Of a stretch of DNA of 64,000 nt, positions 39,394 through 47,966 are shown piece after piece (within the stretch, counting starts at the first letter, position 1; every line of letters begins with the position of its first letter). The DNA is from Deltaproteobacteria bacterium (GTDB taxonomy: Bacteria; Myxococcota_A; UBA796; GCA-2862545): positions 1 through 64,000 of the forward strand of contig JAFGVK010000047.1 in the NCBI GenBank assembly GCA_016938035.1, in the 5' to 3' direction. A model generated the notes under the pieces. It was not told the origin of the DNA and did not search any database. It saw only the letters and a program-made list of their open reading frames with translations. Made by a program: the position numbers and the translations under genes.

Positions 39394-40137
39394 TCAGCGC
39401 CCTCCGAGGACCCCGGACCGCAGCGCGGCCCCGAACCGCCCGACCAGGGTGTCCGCGGCGGGTGAGGGGCGGAAGGTCTCGCGCAGGGCGATGGCCTCGT
39501 CCAGCCCCAGCTTGCGCACGTACATCTCCCAGTAGCGGTCGAAGCGGGTGAGGTTCGCCTCCCCCGACAGCTCCGGGTGGAATTGGCAGGCCCACACCGG
39601 CGCGCCATTCACGCGGATCGCTTGGTAGGGGCACCGCTCGGAGGTCGCCAGCACCGACACACTCGCCGGAAGCAGGGTGGCGGAGTCACCGTGGCCCTCC
39701 TGCACCGCGAAGCGGGGCGGCAGCGCCCCGAAGAGCAGGTCTCCCGCGGCCGAGGCGGTGCGCTGCGCCTCCACCGTGCCGATCTCGGACCGGCTAGGGT
39801 CCGCCTCCACCTCGCCCCCCAGGGCCACCACCAGGGCCTGGAAGCCGAAGCACGAGGCCAGCGTGGGGAAGCGTGCCTCCACCAGCCCCCTCAGGGCGGC
39901 GAAGAAGTCCTCCAGCCAGGGGTCTTCGTCCAGCACCGAGAAGGCGGCGCTTCCCCCCACCAGCACCGCGTCCACGCCCTCCATGATCCGGGCGGCGTCG
40001 AAGCCTCCGGGGAGCATGTCGAAGGGGAGCACGTCCTTCAGGGGGACCCCCAGTCCTTCGGCGAAGGCCACCCGCTCCTCGTGAGCGACGCGGTCCTCTG
40101 GCAGGCGGGCCTGGAGCAGGCGGTAGCGGATCGGCAT
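39394..40137 (-). CDS. Class I glutamine amidotransferase-like protein (GMP synthase-like)
   Basis: This 247-aa protein has the type 1 GATase triad: nucleophile Cys96 in ASCFGFQ, and His187 and Glu189 in FHPE. A conserved GG near 61-62 (LVGGSAAFS) fits the oxyanion strand. It is a stand-alone domain of the kind annotated as GMP-synthase-like amidotransferase. The acceptor is unknown; family relatives act on glutamine or gamma-glutamyl amides. It lies 3 bp after the CPBP protease gene and is the last member of the minus-strand cluster. Confidence 0.85.
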   Translation of the reverse strand: MPIRYRLLQARLPEDRVAHEERVAFAEGLGVPLKDVLPFDMLPGGFDAARIMEGVDAVLVGGSAAFSVLDEDPWLEDFFAALRGLVEARFPTLASCFGFQALVVALGGEVEADPSRSEIGTVEAQRTASAAGDLLFGALPPRFAVQEGHGDSATLLPASVSVLATSERCPYQAIRVNGAPVWACQFHPELSGEANLTRFDRYWEMYVRKLGLDEAIALRETFRPSPAADTLVGRFGAALRSGVLGGR

Positions 40138-40140
40138 GGG

Positions 40141-40992
40141 TCAGGGCTCCTGTGGGTGGGGCGTGCGGGAGAGCAGCACCAGCAGGGTGGAGGTGCTCAG
40201 GCCGGCGAGGCCGACGTACCAGCTCACCGAGGCGTCTTCGGTGGCGAGGAAGGTGCCCGCCGCTGCGAGGGCGTTGTTGCCCAGATGGACGAGGACGGCG
40301 GGCCAGATCGAGCCGGTGGTCCAGCGGATCGCCCCGATGAACAGGCCGGTGAAGAAGACCGCGGTGGACTGGAGCGGGTCCATGTGCCACGCGGCGAAGG
40401 CGAGGGAGGTGCCCAGCCAGACCAGCCACAGGGGCAGGTGCCGGGCGAGGCTGTGCCAGAGCAGGCCGCGGAAGATGGCCTCCTCCAGCAGCGGCGCGCC
40501 GAGCACCACCGCGCCCAGCATGATGGCGTTCTCCCAGGGGGCTCCCCCCATCAGCAGCTCGCTGATCAGGGCCAGGCTGCCCTCTCCCAGCGAGGGCCAC
40601 GCCTCCACCAACGTCGACGCGATCCACGAGGGGAACAGCCCCACCGTCAACCCCAGGGCGAGTGCGACGGGCCAGGCGCGGAGCGCTGGGGCGCGCAGGG
40701 CGAGCGCGTCGCGCTGGGGCATGTCCGACAGCCACGCCAGCGCCACCCCCCAGAGGGCCACCCCGCCCAGGCTCACCACGTAGCCCACCCCCGCCAGCCA
40801 GCCGGGGAGCAGCTCGAGGGGGTCCTCGGGCAGCGCGGTCTGCCCGGAGGCGAAGTAGATCCCCACCGCGATCAGGCCGATCATCACGTTGGAGAGGACC
40901 AGCCAGATCAGCCCGCCGACCATGAAGGCGGTGGCGAGGATCAACCCGTAGCCCTTGAGGCCGGTGACGGAGGAGGGGAGGCGAGGCATCAT
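40141..40992 (-). CDS. CPBP-family intramembrane metalloprotease (Abi/CAAX type)
   Basis: This 283-aa integral membrane protein has about eight spans. The CPBP signature is LLEEAIFRGLLWH (Glu170, Glu171, Arg175), followed by later conserved histidines (FAAWHMDPLQ and VHLGNNALA). Members process prenylated or other membrane proteins or modulate membrane complexes. It lies 71 bp after the TRAP permease and 3 bp before the amidotransferase gene, suggesting co-transcription. Confidence 0.88.
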   Translation of the reverse strand: MMPRLPSSVTGLKGYGLILATAFMVGGLIWLVLSNVMIGLIAVGIYFASGQTALPEDPLELLPGWLAGVGYVVSLGGVALWGVALAWLSDMPQRDALALRAPALRAWPVALALGLTVGLFPSWIASTLVEAWPSLGEGSLALISELLMGGAPWENAIMLGAVVLGAPLLEEAIFRGLLWHSLARHLPLWLVWLGTSLAFAAWHMDPLQSTAVFFTGLFIGAIRWTTGSIWPAVLVHLGNNALAAAGTFLATEDASVSWYVGLAGLSTSTLLVLLSRTPHPQEP

Positions 40993-41063
40993 CGCTGCGA
41001 CCTATCTCGAATTGGGGGGGAGGACACCGCGGCGGGGAGCCGCTGACAGGGAGCCCCGCCCTC

Positions 41064-43418
41064 TCAATAGAACAGCAGCGGCCCAAAGGCCACGATCAGC
41101 AGGGCGGCGCCCATCACCGCCATCGGCATCAGCAGGTGTTCGTGGCGCGCCAGCCCTGTGACGCCCTCGTCGCGGAGGTCCGCCTCCGGCCCCACCACCT
41201 GTCGGGCGAGCAGGTGGTTCAGGGCCACAGGGGGGGTCAGGTATCCCAGCTCGAAGGCCACCAGCACCATCATCCAGAAGTGGACCGGCGCGATGCCCGC
41301 GTCGTAGGCGACCCCCGCGAGGGACACCGACACCAGGATCACCGCTCCCATCGCGTCCATCGTCATGCCTACCAGCACCATCGCCACCACCAGCACCGAC
41401 ATCGCGGCCCAGGGGGAGCTGAGGGCGGGCACCAGCCGCATCAGCTCTGCCCGCTCCACCACTCCGCCCAGCCCCACAGAGGCGACCATCAGCGGGAGTA
41501 TGGCGCCAACGTGGACTCCGCTCTCGGCGGTGGCGTGGGACAGGTGCTCCCCGAGGGATCGCCAGGAGCCCCGCGCTGCGAGGGCCTCCCAGCCCACCAC
41601 CGCCAGGAGCACCAGCGGCAGCACCGAGGGGGCGGAGTGCTCGTCCATCCACGCCCCCAGCACTAGGCCCACCGCTAACACCGTGCCCGAGGCCACGGCC
41701 AGCGAGGGGAGCAGCGCCCTGCTGGCGCGGAGGGTCGCGGGCAGCGCCTCCCTGGGGGCGGTCAGCCGGAGGGGGCGCCGCAGCTTGAGGAGCATCGCCA
41801 TCAGGAACAGGCCCGCGGTGAGGGCGAACACCCACCTGCCCCAGTGGAACAGCTCGGTGGTGGTGACCTGCTTGTTCATCACCGAGATCAGCACCACCAC
41901 TAGGCAGGGGGCCAGCACCACCCCCAGGCTCCCCGACATCGCGGTGGCGCCCAGGGCCAGGGCCCGGCTGGAGCCGGCCTCGCGGAGCTGGTGGAAGATC
42001 ACCGCGCCCGCCGCGATGACGAAGATGCCTGAGGCCCCAGACCACGCGGTGGGCACCGCCGCCAGCACCACCACCAGCCAGGCGAGGAGCGGGGCGGGGA
42101 GCCCCCAGGGGCGGAGCAGGCCGAACACCCTGTCGGCCACCTGAGTGCGCGAGAGGAGCATCCCAGACCAGATGTAGAGGCCGATGCCCACGTAGATGCT
42201 CGGGTGCTGCGCGAAGCGGTGCAGGTAGGTGGCCTGCCCCGAGGGGTAGCCCTCCACCAGCAGGAACCAAGCAGCCGCGATCAGGCCCAGCCAGGCGTAG
42301 AGCGGCACCACCAGCGGCGCGCGGGCCCAGCTCCCCTCGGGTGTCAGGTCCGCGGGGGGGCGCGCCAGGTGGCGCAGGTTGATCAGCGCCGCGACGCTGA
42401 AGACCCCTGCCCACAGGAGGGGCAGGGAGGGGTTCTCGGCCTCGGCGCTGGAGCCAGAGGCCACCAGCCTGTCCGCCAGGGCGGACGCGGCCCACAGCAG
42501 GTGCACCGCGAGCTGCGAGAGCTGCGAGACCCTGTGCTCGAGCAGGGTGGCGGGGTCGCGGAGGGCGATCGGCCTCGCGTCGGCGGTGGCGCGGAGCAGC
42601 CCCAGGCCCACCAGCACCACCAGCAGGTGCTTCCACCACGGGAAGCCCGCCAGCGAACCGATCGTCAGGTCCACCGATCGCCAGGCCATCACCGCGGGGG
42701 TTCGGCGGCGCTGAGTGTCTTCCCACCGGCTCAGGGCGCTCTGGCACTGGGCCCTGGCGGCGAACACCGAGGCGCAGGCCGCGCCGTCGGGCGCCGCGCC
42801 GACCCCCATCGCTGGGATCGCGAAGGGGTCGTGGCCTGCGAAGGGGTCCGCGGCTGGGGCGTCGGGTGCTGGGGTCGCGAAGGGGTCGTCGCCTGCGAAG
42901 GGATCTGCGGCCGCTGTGGGGTGCGCGGGCTCGGCGAAGGGGTCGTCGCCTGCGAAGGGGTCGGCCGCGCCGGATGGTGGTGGCGCCCCGCGTCTCGCAG
43001 GGGTGGGCTCCCCGGAGGGGGCCACCGCCGCGGTCGTGGGCGCGGGCTCGGCGAAGGGGTCGTCGCCCGCGAAGGGGTCTGCGGCTCGGGCGTCGGCCGC
43101 TGTGGCGTGCGCGGGCTCGGCGAAGGGGTCGTCGCCCGCGAAGGGGTCGTCGCCTGCGAAAGGGGCGGTGCTGTCGCCATCAGCGGGGGATCTGACCCCA
43201 CGCACCGGGTCGCAGCTGGCAGCCCGCGCCGCTAGCGCGTCGAGGTCACAGGTGGGAGGGGCGGGGTCGGCGCGCAGCTCCGAGGCGTAGCCGGGCCACA
43301 GCGCCTCGCCGCCCTGCACCAGCCTGGTGGTGGTCTGGGGGGCGATCCCCACCACCACCGCAACCAGGAACACCCCGATCAGGGCCCAGATCGGGAGGGC
43401 CCTCGTCCACCTGCGCAT
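41064..43418 (-). CDS. Fused TRAP transporter permease (DctQ-DctM) with DPFA-repeat insertion
   Basis: This 784-aa membrane protein has one N-terminal span (WALIGVFLVAVVVGIA) and then about 200 residues of low-complexity sequence with eleven PFA units (DPFAGDDPFAEPA type). A DctQ-like four-helix part follows, and from about 430 a DctM-like large permease with a GATAMSGSLGVVLAPCLVVV-type region and ELGYLTPPVALN. TRAP systems import organic acids or other solutes using ion gradients and a binding protein, encoded just upstream. The DPFA insertion is probably periplasmic if the first span is a signal anchor. Confidence 0.85.
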   Translation of the reverse strand: MRRWTRALPIWALIGVFLVAVVVGIAPQTTTRLVQGGEALWPGYASELRADPAPPTCDLDALAARAASCDPVRGVRSPADGDSTAPFAGDDPFAGDDPFAEPAHATAADARAADPFAGDDPFAEPAPTTAAVAPSGEPTPARRGAPPPSGAADPFAGDDPFAEPAHPTAAADPFAGDDPFATPAPDAPAADPFAGHDPFAIPAMGVGAAPDGAACASVFAARAQCQSALSRWEDTQRRRTPAVMAWRSVDLTIGSLAGFPWWKHLLVVLVGLGLLRATADARPIALRDPATLLEHRVSQLSQLAVHLLWAASALADRLVASGSSAEAENPSLPLLWAGVFSVAALINLRHLARPPADLTPEGSWARAPLVVPLYAWLGLIAAAWFLLVEGYPSGQATYLHRFAQHPSIYVGIGLYIWSGMLLSRTQVADRVFGLLRPWGLPAPLLAWLVVVLAAVPTAWSGASGIFVIAAGAVIFHQLREAGSSRALALGATAMSGSLGVVLAPCLVVVLISVMNKQVTTTELFHWGRWVFALTAGLFLMAMLLKLRRPLRLTAPREALPATLRASRALLPSLAVASGTVLAVGLVLGAWMDEHSAPSVLPLVLLAVVGWEALAARGSWRSLGEHLSHATAESGVHVGAILPLMVASVGLGGVVERAELMRLVPALSSPWAAMSVLVVAMVLVGMTMDAMGAVILVSVSLAGVAYDAGIAPVHFWMMVLVAFELGYLTPPVALNHLLARQVVGPEADLRDEGVTGLARHEHLLMPMAVMGAALLIVAFGPLLFY
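42812..43171 (-). repeat. DPFA tandem coding repeats in the TRAP permease
   Basis: About eleven GCGAAGGGGTC-type units (plus-strand view) encode PFAGDDPFAEPA-like peptides with Ala/Pro spacers. Codons are near-identical between units, suggesting recent expansion. The same motif ends the TatT-like protein. Confidence 0.85.
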
Positions 43419-43421
43419 CGG

Positions 43422-44438
43422 CTACTCGCGGGGAGAGGCGCACTCGGCGCGGGAGGGGGATCTGGCGCAGCGCAGCTTGCGCAGGGCCGACAGCATCGCC
43501 GGATCGTAGGCCCCCAGCTCGTCCCGCAGGCGCAGGCGCACCTCCAGGAACAGGGCGTCCCACTCGGCCTGCTGCGGGGCGGAGGGGACGATCCACATCG
43601 CCTCGGGGATCTGGGCGTCGGCTCGCTTCGCCACCGCCACAGAGTCCGCGAAGTGTTCCGCAAACCAGGTGCGCGATCTCGCGCCGAAGTCCTCCGGGAA
43701 GGCGGGCGCGCGCACCATCAGCTGCAGGGTGGCCTGCGCGAAGGGGGCCCGCATCACGCCGCCGGAGGTGCCCAGCCCTCGCCACAGCTCGAAGGGCGCG
43801 TAGCCCGGCGCGGACATGTAGCACAGGTCCACCGCGCCGTTGTTGAACTGGGGCCCGATGCTCCCCAGGTCGGCGGGGACCATGATCGCACCCACCCGCT
43901 TCACCATCTCCGGGGCGGCCTTGTCGTAGTCCATGGTGGCGACCCGCTTGCCCGCCAGCTCCGGCACAGTGTCCATCGTGCGGTCGCGGAGGAACAGGTA
44001 CACCGCCCCAGCAGAGAGCATCCCCACCGTCTCGTGGTCACCGGAGCGCAGCCTGGCCGCGGCGGAGGGGTAGCGGGCCAGGGTCCACATCATGTCCGAG
44101 AGGTGGTCGTAGTCGGGCACCGCGCCCATCGCCTCCAGGGTAGAGGGGAAGCGGTTGAAGCGCTGGAGGCGGACGCCCGTGGCGAGCACGCCGTCGCAGC
44201 TCCCCGCCTCGTAGTCCCTGGTGGCGGTCTCCTCGTCGGTGTAGGGGCGCAGGCTCAGGTCCACCCCCCAGCCCGCGGCGGCGAGGGCGAACTCGTCGAT
44301 CTGCGCGTAGAATTCCCCAGCCTTTCCGGCGGGATCGTACACACAGAGGGCGTGTGGGGTGGCCAGCGCTGGTGCGGCGAGCAGGAGCGAGAGGCCCGTC
44401 AGGAGCAGGCGGCGCAGGGAGGGGAGAGTAGGCGACAT
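43422..44438 (-). CDS. TRAP-type solute-binding protein
   Basis: The 338-aa periplasmic protein starts with a signal peptide (LLLTGLSLLLAAPALATPH) and has the alternating alpha/beta pattern of DctP-like binding proteins, with LAGKRVATMDYDKAAPEMVKRVG near the hinge and the conserved region LGSIGPQFNNGAVDLCYMS. It lies 3 bp before the fused permease gene and 17 bp after the TatT-like gene. It delivers the substrate to the permease; the ligand is unknown. It diverges from classic DctP proteins and fits the putative-solute-binding TRAP subset. Confidence 0.8.
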   Translation of the reverse strand: MSPTLPSLRRLLLTGLSLLLAAPALATPHALCVYDPAGKAGEFYAQIDEFALAAAGWGVDLSLRPYTDEETATRDYEAGSCDGVLATGVRLQRFNRFPSTLEAMGAVPDYDHLSDMMWTLARYPSAAARLRSGDHETVGMLSAGAVYLFLRDRTMDTVPELAGKRVATMDYDKAAPEMVKRVGAIMVPADLGSIGPQFNNGAVDLCYMSAPGYAPFELWRGLGTSGGVMRAPFAQATLQLMVRAPAFPEDFGARSRTWFAEHFADSVAVAKRADAQIPEAMWIVPSAPQQAEWDALFLEVRLRLRDELGAYDPAMLSALRKLRCARSPSRAECASPRE

Positions 44439-44455
44439 CCGTGGTGCTCCAGAGA

Positions 44456-45451
44456 TCAGGGTGCGAAGGGGTCCGCGGCGAAGGGGTCGGCGTCTGGGCC
44501 GCGCCCCTGGGGTTTGGGGTCAGAGGGGAGCAGGCCGAACACCTCGGTGCGGTGCCCCGACGCTCCGGTCCAGATCAGGTCCGACTCGTGCAAGCTGACC
44601 TCGTAGGCGAAGGCGTCGAGCAGGGCCCAGTCCCGGTCTGGCTCGTACGCTGTCAACGCCTGGGCGTGGGCGCGGATTCCCGCCTCCACCTCCTCCTCGC
44701 GGCCTGCGTTTGCCGCGAGCAGCACCTGGAGGGCGCGAGAGAGGCGCACCCCCGAGCGCGCCCCCCGCCCCGCGGCGTCCTCCAGGGCGTCCCAGGGGTC
44801 CACCCCGTCGGGCCCGGCGCCGGGGATCACCGCCCCCACCGCGACCTGCATCGCGGTGGGCACCTGCCACCAGCGCTCGGCGTTGAGGCAGGTGGCGCCG
44901 CTAGAGATGGCGGACAGGGTGTCGTCGGGGATGTGCCGGACCGAGACCTCGCCTCTGCGCTCGTGGAGCAGGCCCATCAGGCCGGAGAACATCCCCAGCA
45001 GGTAGACGAATTCCTCGTCCTGGTCCATGTCAGGGCACGCGCCGCGGAGGTTGCCGTAGACCGCCTGGGTGTGGTCCCAGGCCCGGCCATAGCGGGCAGC
45101 GGCCCGCTGGTGCGCCCGCTGCTCGCGCAGGCGCGCGTCCATGGCCAGCGCGGCGCGCCCCTCGCCGAGGGGACCCAGCAGGCGCCTCGCCCGCAGGCCC
45201 TCCAGCTCCGCCTCCCGCACCTCGGTCTCGCCGCACAGGGCGCCCACCGTCTCTGCGACGATCAGCGCCTGCTCCGGGGGCCTGCGGGGGGGGGTGGCGG
45301 CGGACAGCGGCGCTTCCAGGGCCAGCCCCATGGTGCAGGCGAGCTGCACGTCGGGGAGGCGCACCGCCCGGTCCACCACCCGCTCCACCACCACCCTGTC
45401 CACCGCACCTGGGGCGCAGGCGAGGGCCGAGAGCAGCAGCAGCGGGGTCAC
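44456..45451 (-). CDS. TatT-like TRAP-associated lipoprotein
   Basis: The 331-aa product begins with a likely lipoprotein signal (LLLLSALACAP) and is alpha-helical thereafter, consistent with TPR-type TatT (the T component described for treponemal TRAP systems). That family link rests on gene order and helical content more than on motif identity. Its last residues are DADPFAADPFAP, repeating the motif of the permease. The GTG start overlaps the methyltransferase stop (GTGA). It lies next to the binding-protein gene. Confidence 0.6.
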   Translation of the reverse strand: MTPLLLLSALACAPGAVDRVVVERVVDRAVRLPDVQLACTMGLALEAPLSAATPPRRPPEQALIVAETVGALCGETEVREAELEGLRARRLLGPLGEGRAALAMDARLREQRAHQRAAARYGRAWDHTQAVYGNLRGACPDMDQDEEFVYLLGMFSGLMGLLHERRGEVSVRHIPDDTLSAISSGATCLNAERWWQVPTAMQVAVGAVIPGAGPDGVDPWDALEDAAGRGARSGVRLSRALQVLLAANAGREEEVEAGIRAHAQALTAYEPDRDWALLDAFAYEVSLHESDLIWTGASGHRTEVFGLLPSDPKPQGRGPDADPFAADPFAP

Positions 45452-46326
45452 GCCGGCTCCCCCGCCGTGAGGCCGTCCTCGTCGACGGAGAAGCGGATCG
45501 GGATCGGCCGGTCGGCCCTGCCGCCCAGCTCCCTGTCCCAGGCGCAGACCAGCTGCCCCCAGTGCCCACTGACCCCCGGCGCGTTGCTCATCACCAGCCC
45601 CTCGTCGAGCTGCGCCTCGAACCAGAGCACGACCCCCCCCACCGGCCCGGGCTCCAGCGGCAGCAGCGGCACCACGCGCTCCTCCTCCGGCTCCTCGTCG
45701 GTGCCTAGGGCCAGATCCCAGATCAGGGCCGGGGCGCTTGCGAGGGCCGGGGCGGCGGCCACGTAGCTGTAGGGGCCCGCGTCACCGAGGGCGTCGAGGA
45801 GGCTCCCCAGGTTGAGGTCGAGGCGCGACGCGAGGGCGCGCACCTGATCGCGGGCCGCGCGGGCCTCCTGCGCGCTGCCGGGCTCGCGCACCAGCGCAGC
45901 CCAGACCCGCAGCCTGGAGGGGGCGAGGTGACCGCGGGGGGCTAGCCACTCGGCGCCGGCAGCCGAGGCGTCGAGCACGCCCTCCACGAAGGGATCGGCG
46001 TTGAGCAGCTCCGAGAACACCAAGTCTACCGGCCGGGGCGCGAGGTCCTGCACCTCGCCGCGCAGCACCTCGACGATCCCCTGCAGGCCGTTGTCGCGGA
46101 CCAGCTGCTCGGCCACCTCCACCAGCGGTGTGGGCTCCACCGCGTAGACCTTGCGCGCCCCTAGCTTGGCCGCGGCGAGGGAGAGCAGGCCGGTGCCGCA
46201 CCCGATCTCCAGCACCCTGTTCCCAGGCGCACGGCGCCGCAGCAGCTCCAGCAGCGCCTCGTTGCGCGGGGCGTCAGACAGGAGGCGGAGGTGTTCCCAG
46301 GGGTTGGCGAAGAGGCTGAGGTCCAC
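45448..46326 (-). CDS. PRMT-like protein arginine methyltransferase (PRMT7/9 type)
   Basis: This 292-aa SAM-dependent enzyme has motif I VLEIGCGTGLLSL (38-50) and an acidic post-I residue (AVEP). The loop SELLNADPFVEG places Glu106 and Glu115 nine residues apart, exactly as in the double-E loop that binds arginine in PRMTs. The C-terminal part has a beta-barrel-like GGVVLWFEAQL and SGHWGQ, matching the THW-loop region. The SEL...EG form is closest to PRMT7/PRMT9. A ribosomal-protein or other methyltransferase is the alternative. It is first in the TRAP operon and overlaps the TatT-like start. Confidence 0.75.
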   Translation of the reverse strand: MDLSLFANPWEHLRLLSDAPRNEALLELLRRRAPGNRVLEIGCGTGLLSLAAAKLGARKVYAVEPTPLVEVAEQLVRDNGLQGIVEVLRGEVQDLAPRPVDLVFSELLNADPFVEGVLDASAAGAEWLAPRGHLAPSRLRVWAALVREPGSAQEARAARDQVRALASRLDLNLGSLLDALGDAGPYSYVAAAPALASAPALIWDLALGTDEEPEEERVVPLLPLEPGPVGGVVLWFEAQLDEGLVMSNAPGVSGHWGQLVCAWDRELGGRADRPIPIRFSVDEDGLTAGEPA

Positions 46327-46477
46327 GGTGGCTCCAGGGCTGAGGGCGGCAGCGGGGCTCTTATCTCGCGCGCGGAGTGGGCGCCCCCGGGCCGTCCGCG
46401 GTCAAAGCGCGTCGCCCGGTCCCTGGGCCCACCTCAGGCGGATACGCTCCACGCTCACCCCAAGCCCCTGAGCCCTC

Positions 46478-47962
46478 ATGCCACCCTCTCGCTCGCTCCA
46501 GCGGACCTACGCGCTCTGGGTGACCGTCTTAATCCTGGCGCCGCTGCTGGCCTGGTTCGCGGTGGAGATCCGCGCGCAGCAGGCGAGCATCCTCGAGTCA
46601 CGGGTGGAGGTGCTCCAGGCCTTCGGCGATCTGCTGGTGGCGCGGGTGGAGGAGGGCTGCGACGGCGTGGCCCTCCAGGGCCTGCTGGAGCGCTTTGAGG
46701 GCGAGCACCCCGAGCTGGACATACTCCTCCTGGACGATCAGCTCACGGTGCTGGCCGCGACCGAGGCGGACTGGCTTGGGCGCCCCTGGGACGAGGCGGG
46801 CGATGAAGAGGAGATCTGGCGGGTGGTGCGCGGCGAGGAGGACCGCCCCTGGGCCCTGGACTCCCACGACGGGGTGCCGGTGCTGGAGCTGACCCTCGCG
46901 GTGCACGACGCGCGCGGCGCGGTGGCGGCGGTCCACGTCGCTGAGTCCCAGGACACCCTGCTCCGAGAGGTGCGCGCCGCGTGGATGCGGCAGGGGTTCT
47001 TCGCGGCGGGGCTGCTGGTGGCCCTCGCCGCCCTGGTGATGGGGCTGACCCACCGCCTGATCCTGCGGAGGGTGGTGCGGCTGGAGCTGAGGATGCGTCA
47101 GACCGGCTGGCTGCCCGAGGCGGTTCGGATCGGGGGAGGCAACGAGCTGGACGCGCTGGGGGTGGCGCTGGAGGCGCTGCTGGTCGCGATCGCAGACCGG
47201 ACCAGGGAGCTGGAGGGTGCGCTGGCCGAGCGGGGGCGCCTGCTGGTGCAGGTGGAGGGCTTCAACGCGCAGCTCACCGCCGAGGTAGAGGCGGCGCGGG
47301 CGGAGATCGTCGCCATGCAGGCCGAGCTGGTGAAGCGGGAGCGCCTCGCGGCGATGGGGGAGCTCTCCGGGGCGCTGGCCCACGAGATCCGCAACCCGCT
47401 CCAGATCATCAGGGGCACCGCGGAGCTGGTGCGGCGGCGCCACCCTGAGGCGGCCGAGGGGCTGAGCGACGTGATCGGTGAGGTGCTGCGCCTCAACGAC
47501 ATGGTCACCCGCCTGCTCCAGTTCACCAGGCCCCTTGATCTGCGCGCTGCGCCCTTCTCGGCCCACAGGATGGTCACACGGGCGGTGCAGGAGCTGCCCG
47601 CGCTGCCCCTGCTGGAGCAGCGTTGCCCCCCCGAGCTGGAGGGCTACGGGGACGAGCTGCTGCTGGGCAGGGTGCTGGTCAACCTGCTGCAGAACGCCGC
47701 GGAGGCGGGGGCGGAGCACCTGATCCTGCGGGTGGAGCGCGGACACGACCGGTGGTCTATCGCGGTCACCGACGACGGCGAGGGCATTGACGAGGAGGAC
47801 GTGACCCGGCTCTTCACCCCCTTCTTCACCAGGAAGCCCGCGGGGACCGGGCTGGGGCTGGCCTTCTCGCGCAAGGTGGTGGAGGAGCACAGGGGGAGGA
47901 TCGAGGTCAGCAGCCAGCGGGGGAAGGGCACCACCATGACGGTGGTGTTGCCGGTGGGGTGA
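46478..47962 (+). CDS. Membrane sensor histidine kinase
   Basis: The 494-aa protein has a first span at about 11-29, a periplasmic sensor region of about 140 residues (sCache/PAS-like length), and a second span at about 171-191. A coiled-coil linker follows (about 240-285), then HisKA with His302 in ALAHEIRNPLQIIRG and an HATPase with DDGEGI and GTGLGLAFS. There is no receiver domain, so a separate response regulator is needed but none is adjacent. Its final 49 coding bases plus 7 bases past the stop recur at 51000-51055. Confidence 0.92.
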   Translation: MPPSRSLQRTYALWVTVLILAPLLAWFAVEIRAQQASILESRVEVLQAFGDLLVARVEEGCDGVALQGLLERFEGEHPELDILLLDDQLTVLAATEADWLGRPWDEAGDEEEIWRVVRGEEDRPWALDSHDGVPVLELTLAVHDARGAVAAVHVAESQDTLLREVRAAWMRQGFFAAGLLVALAALVMGLTHRLILRRVVRLELRMRQTGWLPEAVRIGGGNELDALGVALEALLVAIADRTRELEGALAERGRLLVQVEGFNAQLTAEVEAARAEIVAMQAELVKRERLAAMGELSGALAHEIRNPLQIIRGTAELVRRRHPEAAEGLSDVIGEVLRLNDMVTRLLQFTRPLDLRAAPFSAHRMVTRAVQELPALPLLEQRCPPELEGYGDELLLGRVLVNLLQNAAEAGAEHLILRVERGHDRWSIAVTDDGEGIDEEDVTRLFTPFFTRKPAGTGLGLAFSRKVVEEHRGRIEVSSQRGKGTTMTVVLPVG

Positions 47963-47966
47963 GGGC
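47911..47966 (+). repeat. 56-bp direct repeat, left copy (3' end of histidine kinase gene)
   Basis: It starts CAGCCAGCGGGGG and ends GGTGGGGTGAGGGC. The right copy at 51000-51055 matches at 54 of 56 positions. This copy includes the genuine stop codon of the kinase. Confidence 0.95.

Noticed and set aside
42812-43171. CRISPR-like periodic repeats
   Set aside because: The periodicity is in frame with a transporter gene and encodes DPFA peptides; there are no spacers of uniform length.
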